The position numbers were made by a program, and so were the translations under genes. The notes under the pieces were generated by a model. It had not been told where the DNA came from, did not search any database, and saw only the letters and a list, made by a program, of their open reading frames with translations. Below, in pieces: positions 8,984-16,877 of a stretch of DNA of 35,619 nt (position 1 is the stretch's first letter; each line of letters starts with the position of its first letter). This stretch comes from MKRK01 sp001896915. GTDB lineage: Bacteria; Bacillota; Clostridia; Oscillospirales; Acutalibacteraceae. The stretch lies in the NCBI GenBank assembly GCA_937973935.1, contig CALJJF010000124.1, positions 1-35,619 on the forward strand, given 5' to 3'.

Positions 8984-9691
8984 ATGACACTGCTGACTTG
9001 CGATAAGCTCTCTGTGAGCTATAACAGAATCACTGCCTTAAAAAACGTCAGTTTTCATGTAGATGATGGAGACTATCTCTGTATTGTGGGTGAAAACGGC
9101 TCTGGGAAAAGTACGCTCATTAAAGCAATTTTACAATTGATCGGCACAGAGAGCGGAACCATCACCCTCAACGGCATCCGACAAACCGAAATCGGTTATC
9201 TGCCCCAACAGACCGTGGTACAAAAAGACTTTCCCGCCTCGGTTTTCGAAGTGGTTTTGTCCGGCTGTCTCAACCGCAAAGGACGAAACCCGTTTTATGG
9301 CAAAGCAGAGAAAGCCCTTGCCCTCGAAAAGCTGGCGGAGCTGGGCATCGCAACGCTCAAAAACAAATCCTATCGGGATTTGTCGGGTGGTCAGCAGCAG
9401 CGGGTTTTGCTGGCCCGTGCCCTCTGTGCCACCCGCAAGCTGATTGTTTTAGACGAGCCTGTCACAGGGCTTGACCCATTGGTTACCACGGAGCTGTATG
9501 CGACCATCAAGGAGCTCAACGGCAAGCAAGGCATTGCTGTAATCATGGTTTCTCACGATATTCAGGGCGTTCTCGAAAGTGCAAATAAAATTCTGCATGT
9601 GAATGTGGAGCCGGTTTTTTTCGGTAGCCCCTCGGATTATCTGAACACATCGGTGGGCCAAAGGATGACAGGAGGTACCACTCATGCTTGA
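8984..9691 (+). CDS. Zinc ABC transporter ATPase (second copy)
   Basis: ATP-binding subunit of the second importer, 235 residues, the normal length for the family and without the Cys-rich extension of the first copy. Motifs are Walker A GENGSGKST (36-44), IGYLPQQ as the Q-loop, LSGGQQQRVLLARAL as the signature, Walker B LIVLDEP and the switch histidine in SHD. The ATG comes right after the stop of the lipoprotein gene, and the 3' end overlaps the permease by 8 nt. The junctions mirror those of the first importer exactly. Confidence 0.9.
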   Translation: MTLLTCDKLSVSYNRITALKNVSFHVDDGDYLCIVGENGSGKSTLIKAILQLIGTESGTITLNGIRQTEIGYLPQQTVVQKDFPASVFEVVLSGCLNRKGRNPFYGKAEKALALEKLAELGIATLKNKSYRDLSGGQQQRVLLARALCATRKLIVLDEPVTGLDPLVTTELYATIKELNGKQGIAVIMVSHDIQGVLESANKILHVNVEPVFFGSPSDYLNTSVGQRMTGGTTHA

Positions 9692-10529
9692 CTTTTTTCA
9701 GGAATTTTTCAGTTACACCTTTATCGTCCGGGCTGTTATTGTCGGCTCTTTGGTCGCTCTGTGCGCAGCACTATTGGGTGTCAGCCTTGTACTAAAACGT
9801 TTTTCCATGATCGGTGACGGACTTTCCCACGTGGGTTTCGGCACAATCACCCTGGGAATCGGGCTGAACGCTTTGGGACTAAATCTCGCCCCTCTATCGG
9901 TCTCTCTGCCCTTGGTTATCATTGCTGCTTTTCTCCTGCTTCGCATCAGTGAAAACAGCAAAATCAAAGGCGATGCCGCCATTGCCCTGATCTCCGGCAG
10001 CTCTCTTGCCATTGGCGTGATCATCGCAGCAAAAACCACCGGTATGAATACAGATGTATGCAATTATATGTTCGGCAGTATTTTAGCCATGAAAAAGGAC
10101 GATGTATATCTCAGCATTGCCTTGTCTGTGGTGGTTCTGATTTTATTCATCCTGTTTTATCATAAAATATTCGCAGTCACCTTTGACGAAGCCTTTGCCA
10201 GAGCAACGGGCACCAAAGCAGGAATCTATAACATGCTTGTGGCACTCTTAACGGCAGTCACTATTGTCATTGGCATGCGGATGATGGGCGCGCTGCTGAT
10301 TTCCAGCCTGATTATTTTCCCGGCGCTGACGGCCATGCGTGTGTGCAAGAGCTTTCGCCCGGTCACCATTCTTTCTGCAATCTTATCTGTCACTTGCTTT
10401 TTTACGGGAATGCTGTTATCCTTTTTGTATTCCACCCCTGCCGGCGCAAGTGTGGTAGTGGTGAACTTAATCGTTTTTTGCCTCTTCTCCCTACTGGGCA
10501 AAATCAGAAAGTCAGGTGCGACCATATGA
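9684..10529 (+). CDS. Zinc ABC transporter permease (second copy)
   Basis: ABC-3 family membrane subunit, 281 residues with about eight hydrophobic segments. The coupling region reads GDGLSHVGFGTITLGIGL, and the C-terminal half has LLISSLIIFPALTAMRV, both typical of ZnuB-like proteins. It starts at an ATG with AGGAGGT about 9 nt upstream, inside the end of the ATPase gene. Its stop overlaps the next start as ATGA. It most likely works with the two genes before it; exchange of subunits between the two importers is possible but untested. Confidence 0.9.
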   Translation: MLDFFQEFFSYTFIVRAVIVGSLVALCAALLGVSLVLKRFSMIGDGLSHVGFGTITLGIGLNALGLNLAPLSVSLPLVIIAAFLLLRISENSKIKGDAAIALISGSSLAIGVIIAAKTTGMNTDVCNYMFGSILAMKKDDVYLSIALSVVVLILFILFYHKIFAVTFDEAFARATGTKAGIYNMLVALLTAVTIVIGMRMMGALLISSLIIFPALTAMRVCKSFRPVTILSAILSVTCFFTGMLLSFLYSTPAGASVVVVNLIVFCLFSLLGKIRKSGATI

Positions 10530-11122
10530 AAAGAGCATTGTTCCTTTTGGTTATTTTTGTGCTTTTTCTGTCCGGCTGCAGTAGCACTTCTCAGAAGGTA
10601 AAGGGCCTGCCCATCAAGGCAACCAAGGTGGGAGACAACGCAAACGGCACAGTGCCGGAGGATGCTTCAGTCTATACCACTGCCGACCCGTCCGATACAG
10701 TCATCTGTACCTATCCGCCGGATACCACGAACCCCAACAGCGAAAAAATTACAGCGGATAGCAAGGGCATCATTGAAATCAAGGAAAAAATGTTTATTGC
10801 CCAGTGTAATGATATCTATATGAATCCGGGTGAATATAAGGGTAAAACAGTGAAGCTGGAAGGTTTTTGTGATAGATATACCGATCCCGACACCAAGAAA
10901 ACCGGCTACTATGTGATCCGGAACGGTCCCGGCTGTTGCGGAAATGACGGTGTCGCCGGTTTTGAGTTCACCTTTGCCGGCACTTATCCCGAAAAGGACG
11001 AATGGCTGGAGGTCATCGGAACAATCGAGCTGATTACTGTAGATGATTATACCACTGTTTTGATTAAGGCGGATTCTGTGAAGGTATTGACAAAACGGGG
11101 TGCCGAGTTCGTACAAAACTAA
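10526..11122 (+). CDS. Lipoprotein with CC-motif domain, zinc operon
   Basis: Predicted surface lipoprotein, 198 residues; signal peptide ending in LFLSGC (lipidated Cys18), then a linker rich in Thr, Ser and Pro. The C-terminal half (about 90-198) has MNPGEYKGKTVKLEGF, GPGCCGNDGVAGFEF and WLEVIGTIELI, which resembles the C-terminal part of the TIGR03943/DUF1980 (YcgQ-like) family, an OB-like fold with a conserved Cys-Cys-x-x-Asp. The ATGA overlap with the permease gene ties it to the zinc operon. A zinc-related role at the cell surface is inferred from context and from the cysteine pair. The family assignment is moderately sure. Confidence 0.75.
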   Translation: MKRALFLLVIFVLFLSGCSSTSQKVKGLPIKATKVGDNANGTVPEDASVYTTADPSDTVICTYPPDTTNPNSEKITADSKGIIEIKEKMFIAQCNDIYMNPGEYKGKTVKLEGFCDRYTDPDTKKTGYYVIRNGPGCCGNDGVAGFEFTFAGTYPEKDEWLEVIGTIELITVDDYTTVLIKADSVKVLTKRGAEFVQN

Positions 11123-11222
11123 TTGGACCGGCGGCAAATGCTGTTATAGCGAACAAATAAATGCGCAATTTGAGCTGGTATTTTTGAAGAATGGCAGCTT
11201 TCCTCGCACAACAAACCAAAGA

Positions 11223-11651
11223 ATGGATGGTGGACTTTTGCATATCATTGTAATAGACGGTCAGGGAGGCGGGCTGGGCAAAGCCATTGTAGAAAAATTA
11301 CGCTGTGAGTTCCATGACAGCGTATCCATCACCGCGCTGGGCACAAACGCATTGGCGGCAAGTATCATGATCAAAGCAGGGGCTAATGAAGGTGCTTCCG
11401 GCGAGAATGCAATTGTTGTCAACGCAAAAAAAGCCGATTTCATCATCGGCGCAACGGGTATCATTTCTGCCAACTCCATGCTGGGCGAACTCTCTCCAAA
11501 AATGGCACGTGCCATATCGGAAAGCAATGCAGTAAAAATCCTGATCCCGCTGAATCGCTGTAACATTCAGGTAGCAGGAATAAAGCAGCAAGCCCTGCCG
11601 TCCTATTTGGATGATGCAATAGAGCTTCTCAAAGGTTTGCTGACACAATAA
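11223..11651 (+). CDS. DUF3842 family protein
   Basis: About 142 residues. The core HIIVIDGQGGGLGKAIVEKL, then ALGTNALAASIMIKAGA, GENAIVVNAKKADFIIG, SANSMLGELSP and ILIPLNRCNIQVAG match the conserved blocks of DUF3842, a small Rossmann-like family of unknown function in Firmicutes. The start is uncertain: the ATG at 11223 has no clear ribosome binding site, whereas a TTG at 11238 has GGATGGTGG upstream and would put the conserved IVIDGQGGG at the N-terminus, as is usual in the family. It follows the lipoprotein by about 100 bp on the same strand with no terminator between them, so it may be the last gene of the zinc operon. Confidence 0.8.
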   Translation: MDGGLLHIIVIDGQGGGLGKAIVEKLRCEFHDSVSITALGTNALAASIMIKAGANEGASGENAIVVNAKKADFIIGATGIISANSMLGELSPKMARAISESNAVKILIPLNRCNIQVAGIKQQALPSYLDDAIELLKGLLTQ

Positions 11652-11702
11652 GCCGTTTATAACAAAACAAGAATTTTTTTCTTATAATACCATTTTTTTT
11701 AT

Positions 11703-11732
11703 AAAATAATGTGTACATCCCATCACATACTA
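11703..11732 (+). promoter_or_regulatory. Possible forespore (sigma-G-type) promoter of the spore protein gene
   Basis: CATACTA at 11726-11732 fits the sigma-G -10 pattern CATnnTA, 45 bp before the ATG. The -35 region at 17 bp distance, AAAATA, is only a partial match. Spore protein genes of this type are normally read by sigma-G, which is the main support. Confidence 0.4.
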
Positions 11733-11777
11733 TAATTGCAAACACATTTAAATTTTATAAAAAAGGAGTGTTATGAA

Positions 11778-11963
11778 ATGGCTAAAACATTAGTTCCTCA
11801 GGCTAGAGATGCTCTTAACAAGTTTAAGATGGAATCTGCATCTGAAGTTGGTGTTACTTTAAAAGCTGGTTACAACGGCGATATAACTTCTCGCCAAGCT
11901 GGTTCTATCGGCGGACAGATGGTTAAGAAAATGATCCAAGCTTATGAAAACGGCCTTAAATAA
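11778..11963 (+). CDS. Alpha/beta-type small acid-soluble spore protein
   Basis: DNA-binding protein of 61 residues that coats and protects DNA in the dormant spore and is degraded at germination. The conserved SASP blocks are present: a germination-protease site region KMESASEVGV, then GYNGDITSRQAGSIGGQMVKKMI, the second signature of the family. The ATG at 11778 has AAAGGAG about 10 nt upstream; an earlier out-of-frame ATG at 11773 is ignored. It is a single gene with its own terminator. It is the clearest sign that the organism forms endospores. Confidence 0.95.
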   Translation: MAKTLVPQARDALNKFKMESASEVGVTLKAGYNGDITSRQAGSIGGQMVKKMIQAYENGLK

Positions 11964-11976
11964 CCTATCGGTTATA

Positions 11977-12015
11977 AAATAAACTGTCTGGTGAAAACCG
12001 GGCAGTTTATTTTTT
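11977..12015 (+). terminator. Rho-independent terminator of the spore protein gene
   Basis: AAATAAACTG at 11977-11986 pairs with CAGTTTATTT at 12003-12012, followed by more T residues, starting 14 bp after the stop codon. Confidence 0.85.
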
Positions 12016-12092
12016 CACCCGTAATATTCTTTATGACTCATACCAAACTTGATTAAAACTCATATAAATCAGTATAAATTTCTATTCTGCTT

Positions 12093-12239
12093 TCACCAAA
12101 TTGACAGCCAACAATAAAGCTTGGTAACTGTACTGCTATTCTCATAAGACCCAGCAATATCCGCTTTCCCGTCACCGTTAAAGTCGCCGCCGGTCGGCTT
12201 ACTTGTTATTTTATTTTCATTGTATCCGGCAAAAGCCAA
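12093..12239 (-). pseudogene. Remnant of an FG-GAP/VCBS-repeat protein
   Basis: An open stretch of about 48 codons without a start codon encodes GGDFNGDGKADIAGSYE, the calcium-binding-like signature of FG-GAP/VCBS repeats, and ends in LSIW and a stop. A stop codon lies directly upstream in frame. Such repeats belong to large extracellular proteins, so this is the tail of a lost gene. The rest of the 490-bp gap between 11964 and 12454 holds two hairpins and nothing else I can recognise. Confidence 0.6.
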
Positions 12240-12411
12240 TCAATCATGTCCATATAAATGTGTTATATAATCTGACACATAACCACACGCATTCCAGAAT
12301 TGTTACCCGTAACTGTGTCTGCGGAGAATTGTATGACCGACAATACAGCTCTGTCGATGATTAGTATAATGGATTCTGTGATTCCATTCATAAACATCAT
12401 CTGCAAGAAAT

Positions 12412-12435
12412 CAGGTTTCCCAGTGGGGAAACCTG
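12412..12435 (-). terminator. Hairpin terminator after the gene at 12455
   Basis: CAGGTTTCCC and GGGAAACCTG form a perfect 10-bp stem with an AGTG loop, 20 bp past the stop codon. The sequence after it on the minus strand is only mildly T-rich. Confidence 0.6.
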
Positions 12436-12454
12436 ATGATCCTATTTTCCCATG

Positions 12455-12922
12455 CTAATAGTCGCCCTTAATTATAAAAAAAGAACCGCGGATGGTTCCG
12501 GCAAGTTTGGACTTCTGTCTTGCAAACTTAAACTTCTTCTCTTCCAATTCTTTGGGAACATCCATTCCTTCCGAAAGCTTAAATCCAACAGCTCTCTTTT
12601 TCGGGTCATCGACTGTGTACATGACATTGAGCCCAAGACCATCCTCATAAAAAACGTAAGCAAATTTGACGTTTTCCACTTGAAAACGCGATGTTTCAAG
12701 TGGTACTGCTGTAAATTCGATATCCCTCTGTTCTTTCAGAATCCTGTTTACATAATCCAGCGTCTCCTGACTTTCTCCGGCAGGAACAACTGTGAATTCA
12801 TGCTTATATTTATTCATGAAGTAACGGGCTTCATTCGCTCGCAAACCCGCAAGCGCTTTCGCTACCGGGGAAGACTCCAGACCAATCGCAGAAATATTTT
12901 CATAGTCAACTAAATAAGCCAT
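12455..12922 (-). CDS. Protein of unknown function with PIN/NYN-like N-terminus
   Basis: About 155 residues, not recognised as a whole. The first residues, MAYLVDYENIS, look like the opening strand and acidic residue of NYN/PIN-type nucleases (a common start is LVDYEN), but the following ALAGLRANEARYF does not continue that fold convincingly. The rest is a soluble alpha/beta protein with FYEDGLGLNVMYTVDD and a basic C-terminal part. The start at 12922 is chosen over a GTG at 12928 because AAGGAG then sits at 8 nt. It is a single gene followed by a hairpin. It could be a shortened or hybrid gene; no function is claimed. Confidence 0.7.
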   Translation of the reverse strand: MAYLVDYENISAIGLESSPVAKALAGLRANEARYFMNKYKHEFTVVPAGESQETLDYVNRILKEQRDIEFTAVPLETSRFQVENVKFAYVFYEDGLGLNVMYTVDDPKKRAVGFKLSEGMDVPKELEEKKFKFARQKSKLAGTIRGSFFIIKGDY

Positions 12923-13142
12923 TTTCACTTCTCCTTCATTTCTTTCATTACACCAAGATCATTATGACTTTTATTATTTATCAAAAGGAGCAAATTATTA
13001 ACTCCTATTTTTCTTGGTGTCCAGCGTGAAAATTTATTGGAATCTATCGGCATCTGATTCATCAAAATGGCTTGGTCACTCTTTTGAACGGGATGGTAAA
13101 ATTATATGGATTATTCAGCGGTCTAAATTGCTCCGGGATAAA

Positions 13143-14132
13143 TTAATCAATAAGGTCATTTTGGAATCTTGAAAGATGCTCATACGGAAGAATGAGTCTT
13201 CCGCGAAAGAGACCGCAGCCATCGTTGATTAAGGAATTATCCATCGCCGAAAACATGTTTACATCCAGTTTTGATAATTCCAGCTGCTGCAGCATCATGC
13301 CTCTTTCATAAGCATCATCAAAATATATATTTTCTCCTTTGGGAATTGCATCCCGTTTGACTCGTTCCCCTTCCTGTCGCTTTTCGTAACCCAAATGATT
13401 GGCAGGACCGATTTCAGCAAAATCGTCCATTTCTTTGGTACGGAGCTGTACTTCCACATAGCAACGGGCAATGTTATCATAAAATGTGATATGCAGCGAA
13501 CGATAGCCGCTCGGTTCCGGATTTTCAACATAATCTTTATAGTAAGGGCTTACACCCTCTCTTAACAAGAGTGATTTTTTCTTGCCCGTAAAGGAAGCCA
13601 GTTCAGCCGTAAATCCGCGTTCCTCAAGGAAACCAAGCAGCTTGTTGGCAACATCATATAGATATTTATTCTCTTCATCTGCAAGAATCTCGTCTGTTTT
13701 CAGCTGACATTTGGGAAGAGAAATCACGATTCTGTATGCAATTAAATCCCGAAAACGGTTTAAATGGTTTTTCAGTTGAAGAAGAGACGGGTAATTGCCG
13801 TGCTCCATATAATACTCGTAAATATATTCTACAATGTTTCCGTTAAATTTTGCTTCTGCACGAATCAGGGATTTAATTCTTCCTTTAAAAGTAAAGGCAA
13901 GAAATGGATAGTCATTTGCCATCAGTTTATAAAATTCCCGAATACGCTGAGACTGTGAGGTCAGGAATTCATTGTGCTGTAAAAGTTCCGCAATTTGAAG
14001 CAGAAAATTACAGTGCAAAAGATCAATTTGATTGTCAGTTTCTTTCGCCGACTCTTTCAAATCCTCCGCATATCTCTGTAATATCTTAAGGACGGTATCC
14101 CCATTGTATAAATAATCATTTAATTTTTTCAT
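13143..14132 (-). CDS. RelA/SpoT-domain (p)ppGpp synthetase-like protein
   Basis: About 329 residues with a synthetase domain like that of small alarmone synthetases, which transfer pyrophosphate from ATP to GDP or GTP. Recognisable elements are FKGRIKSLIRAEAKF (about 80-95), RFRDLIAYRIVI (about 125-137), EPSGYRSLHITF (about 207-218) and VEVQLRTKEMDDFAEIGPA (about 227-246), matching the G-loop and Gln/Glu-rich strands of RelA/SpoT synthetases. No hydrolase (HD), TGS or ACT domains are present. An N-terminal helical region of about 75 residues and a C-terminal tail of about 60 flank the core. No clear ribosome binding site precedes the ATG, so expression may be low or the start may differ. Catalytic competence is not certain. 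Confidence 0.85.
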   Translation of the reverse strand: MKKLNDYLYNGDTVLKILQRYAEDLKESAKETDNQIDLLHCNFLLQIAELLQHNEFLTSQSQRIREFYKLMANDYPFLAFTFKGRIKSLIRAEAKFNGNIVEYIYEYYMEHGNYPSLLQLKNHLNRFRDLIAYRIVISLPKCQLKTDEILADEENKYLYDVANKLLGFLEERGFTAELASFTGKKKSLLLREGVSPYYKDYVENPEPSGYRSLHITFYDNIARCYVEVQLRTKEMDDFAEIGPANHLGYEKRQEGERVKRDAIPKGENIYFDDAYERGMMLQQLELSKLDVNMFSAMDNSLINDGCGLFRGRLILPYEHLSRFQNDLID

Positions 14133-14365
14133 CTATCATTTTGTGCATCTGTATGGTTTTTTACAGACGCCGTTTCCTTTCTGGATGGTTATCACCAAAA
14201 CGATGTCAATCCGATTTTCTTTTCTTCCTGAACAGCCCTGAACTTGCTCTCTGTTATAATCGGCGAATGGCATTCTTTCATCTGATATTCGTATTCGCGG
14301 ATAGCAGATTCTAAAAGTGTAACAGCCCCCGCCCCACCAAGGGGACGGTCCACTTGATTACTATT

Positions 14366-15241
14366 TCAGCTTTTCTTTTTTACCGGAATCCAAATTTCGC
14401 TCCGGTAATTCGGGTTTCCAGTGTCGGGACTCTCATTCCATAAAATATCAGGTCCTTCCACTGCTTCGTATCCTGAAGATGGAAACCACTCCGAATAAAT
14501 ACTACCCCACACATTTTGAAGTGTTTCAGGAAATGGTCCAATCGATTCGAATACTGCCCAGGTATGAGCATCAATTTCTAATACATCAAATTCTGCCGTC
14601 TCATTCCTTGAAGTTGCTACCCCGATATAATGATCCAGCTCACCCTTTTCTTCCATTCTTCCTTCCGAAAAATTAGTAGATGCACTAATAATACCTGTTG
14701 GTTCTACATTTGAAATTAATTTTAATTGTTTAATCACATCCGGTGTTAATAGTCCGGTCATCTTTGCAATCTCCGGATTGACACCATTAAAAACAACTGG
14801 TACTCTCTTCTTAAATCCCACTAAATTAAATGATCTTTTTTCAACAATGCGATAGTTCATTTCGCATCCTCCTTTGATTGATAATTGAAAGGTCATTCGT
14901 GGATAAGCTTTTAATTGTTTATTTGCACTCCTTGCTTCAGAAGGGAGAATACCATGGACAAAATGAAAAGCACGGGAAAATGAATCCGCTGAATTATAGC
15001 CATATTTGACTGCTACGTCAATTATTCTCAAATTCCTATCCTTCAAATCAAGAGCAGCCAGAGTCAGTCTTCTTCTCCGAATATATTCTGATAAGCTTAC
15101 ACCTGATAAAAAAGAGAACATCCGCCTAAAATGATATTCTGAACAGTAAGCAATTTTAGAAATCTCACTATAATCGATTTCATCAGTTAAGTGCTCTTCA
15201 ATGTATGTCATTGCATTATTCATACTACTTAAAGAATCCAT
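14366..15241 (-). CDS. AraC-family regulator with GyrI-like effector domain
   Basis: Transcription regulator of 291 residues. Two helix-turn-helix units of the AraC type occupy residues 1-105, with IAYCSEYHFRRMFSFLSG and VAVKYGYNSADSFSRAFH. The C-terminal part (from about 128) is a GyrI-like (SOUL-like fold) ligand-binding domain with YIGVATSR, WAVFESIGPFPETLQNVW and a final SEIWIPVK. This architecture is common in regulators of drug efflux or small-molecule response. The start at 15241 is set by AAAGGAGG 6 nt upstream; an upstream TTG or ATT extension is not needed. It stands alone, and its target is unknown. Confidence 0.9.
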   Translation of the reverse strand: MDSLSSMNNAMTYIEEHLTDEIDYSEISKIAYCSEYHFRRMFSFLSGVSLSEYIRRRRLTLAALDLKDRNLRIIDVAVKYGYNSADSFSRAFHFVHGILPSEARSANKQLKAYPRMTFQLSIKGGCEMNYRIVEKRSFNLVGFKKRVPVVFNGVNPEIAKMTGLLTPDVIKQLKLISNVEPTGIISASTNFSEGRMEEKGELDHYIGVATSRNETAEFDVLEIDAHTWAVFESIGPFPETLQNVWGSIYSEWFPSSGYEAVEGPDILWNESPDTGNPNYRSEIWIPVKKKS

Positions 15242-15396
15242 CAAACAACCTCCTTTCATCACTAATATTATCAAAGGATGCGTTTATTCATCCGACAATC
15301 TGTGCACAGTTTTATCAATAATCGGATATTTTGCTTTCTTTTATTGTGTGCCCACAGACAAGCTTGAGAACGAATGGTCACCTAATTTGAATACGC

Positions 15397-16146
15397 TTAA
15401 TTGATAATTTCGCTCTTGCTTTTTGCTAAATTTTCACGCCATTTGCTTAGTTCCGTTGTTGTCAGTTTCGTCCACTCTGTTTCCTCACCAATAATTTTTA
15501 AAGGTTCTTCTGAGCGATAAGAACGTGTTAAGTTACCTGGAAATTTTTTATCCGTAACATTAGGGTCGTTTTCAAATTCACCTGTTGGTTCTATTATATA
15601 AACGCGTTCAATTCCTTCTCCTTTTGCGAATGCCGCTGCTAGTCCTGCGGCATTGGTATTCGCAGTGAAATAAATGTGATTCATTTGAAGCTCAGGCTTA
15701 TAATTTGAGATTCCACCCGCTGTCAGTAAATCACCAACCTTTAAATCTGCCTTCGTCCCATGATAAAACGGTCCTTTATCAGAAGGCGGACCTTTATATA
15801 ATTCAGATAATTCATAATTTCTTTTGGCATTATCAAAGTCACACAATTTTTCATAGCATTCTGAAATATTTGCATATAGAGTTGAGTATGCACTCGTTAC
15901 GTTATCGTCATTTATATTTAGTGCACACTGTAAAGATGTTTCCATCCATTTCAATTTGTCTGAAATATTCTTTTGTTGACGGGCTAAATGGTAAGCTGCA
16001 ATAAATTTTCCATAGTCATCTGTTGCGTCATTCCATGCTTGATAAAACATGGTGCTTGCTTCTTCTAAATTGCCAATATCTTCAAAGCTCATCCCCATTA
16101 CGCATAGTTTAACAACAACGTTATTGGGATCGAATTTTATACTCAT
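15397..16146 (-). CDS. arr: TPR-fused rifamycin ADP-ribosyltransferase (Arr-like)
   Basis: The C-terminal domain (about 125-226) matches Arr, which inactivates rifamycins by ADP-ribosylation using NAD+. Diagnostic blocks are GPFYHGTKADLKVGDLL, HIYFTANTNAAGLAAAFAKG, VYIIEPTGEFENDPNVTDKK and FPGNLTRSYRSEEPL. Classical Arr proteins are about 140 residues; this one is 249 because of an N-terminal helical-repeat part (residues 1-118) with TPR-like periodicity, for example NVTSAYSTLYANISECYEKL. The ribosome binding site GGAGGTAGG lies before the ATG. It is probably a single transcript. The TPR part may bind a partner or the ribosome/RNAP environment; this is inference. Confidence 0.88.
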   Translation of the reverse strand: MSIKFDPNNVVVKLCVMGMSFEDIGNLEEASTMFYQAWNDATDDYGKFIAAYHLARQQKNISDKLKWMETSLQCALNINDDNVTSAYSTLYANISECYEKLCDFDNAKRNYELSELYKGPPSDKGPFYHGTKADLKVGDLLTAGGISNYKPELQMNHIYFTANTNAAGLAAAFAKGEGIERVYIIEPTGEFENDPNVTDKKFPGNLTRSYRSEEPLKIIGEETEWTKLTTTELSKWRENLAKSKSEIIN

Positions 16147-16326
16147 CGAATCCTACCTCCAAACCAATGAAACTCATGATCATCTTATCTTTTATTGATC
16201 AGCAAATTATCGTCAAGGTTCTATTACTTATCCCATTATACTGGCATATACCAAGTATTATAAGGCTATAATTCCCATTATATTTATGTTATAATTAAAG
16301 TGAAAAGAGTAATTTGGTCAATATAA

Positions 16327-16677
16327 TTATTTCTCTCTGAGTATCTTATCCATTGGCTTGCCTTTTGCCAATTCGTCCACCAATTTATCCAGCCACCTAA
16401 TTTTCTGCATGAGCGGGTCTTTGATTTCCTCGACACGATACCCGCAAATCACACCTGAAATTTTGGTGGCATTCGGGTTTATCTGCGGGGCTTCGCTAAA
16501 GAAGGTTTCGCAATTGTTATTCTTCGCAATTTGCGCTTGCAAGCCAGAATCGTCATACCCAGTCAACCAATAAATCACAGCATCAACCTCGGATTTAGTG
16601 CGCCCTTTGCGCTCCGCTTTTTGGACGAGTAACGGGTAGACACTCGAAAACGCAGTTGTAAATATTCTTGGTTTCAT
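16327..16677 (-). CDS. DUF2200 family protein
   Basis: A 116-residue soluble protein. The opening KPRIFTTAFSSVYPLLVQKA, then GRTKSEVDAVIYWLTGYDD, and the end VDELAKGKPMDKILREK are hallmarks of DUF2200, a widespread small family without known function. Length is normal. It lies 5 bp after the stop of the gene at 16683, so they are probably co-transcribed. Confidence 0.9.
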   Translation of the reverse strand: MKPRIFTTAFSSVYPLLVQKAERKGRTKSEVDAVIYWLTGYDDSGLQAQIAKNNNCETFFSEAPQINPNATKISGVICGYRVEEIKDPLMQKIRWLDKLVDELAKGKPMDKILREK

Positions 16678-16682
16678 AACAA

Positions 16683-16877
16683 TTATTCCCCCTGATCTTT
16701 TTTACTTTGTTCTTTCTCAATCAGTGCTAGTGCAACCTTCAGGGCGGAGATACGCCGTTCAAGAAGAGTCTGCTGTGACTTGACCAGCTTCGTGGCGTCC
16801 ATTTTTCCGCACTTTTGGAGCATGGACAGCAACGCACGATGCGCTTCGCTTAACTCTACTGTTGTAAACTTTTCCAT
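16683..16877 (-). CDS. Small conserved hypothetical protein
   Basis: A 64-residue, highly charged, mostly helical protein with no membrane segment or Cys motif. Its gene has a good ribosome binding site (GGAGGGATATGA) that lies in the decayed end of the upstream zinc-ribbon gene, overlapping its remnant by about 20 bp. Small proteins with a similar MEKFTTVELSEAHRAL start are, to my recollection, common near such genes in Firmicutes. Function unknown. Confidence 0.7.
   Translation of the reverse strand: MEKFTTVELSEAHRALLSMLQKCGKMDATKLVKSQQTLLERRISALKVALALIEKEQSKKDQGE

Noticed and set aside
11650..11700. Possible terminator after the DUF3842 gene
   Set aside because: T-rich tracts are present but the only stem (AAGAA/TTCTT) is five A/T-rich pairs, too weak to call.
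12950..13020. Inverted repeat ACACCAAGA…TCTTGGTGT
   Set aside because: Nine matching bases about 50 bp apart in an AT-rich gap. It might be the ends of a tiny mobile element, but no target duplication is seen.
13026..13172. Plus-strand 48-codon frame starting with GTG (KIYWNLSASDSSKW…)
   Set aside because: No ribosome binding site, it overlaps the end of the alarmone synthetase gene on the other strand, and no family is recognisable.
14192..14341. Minus-strand open stretch of about 50 codons (…GGAGAVTLLES…KKIGLTSFW)
   Set aside because: It looks protein-like but has no start codon or binding site and matches no family I recognise; it may be a gene remnant, but the support is too thin for a feature.
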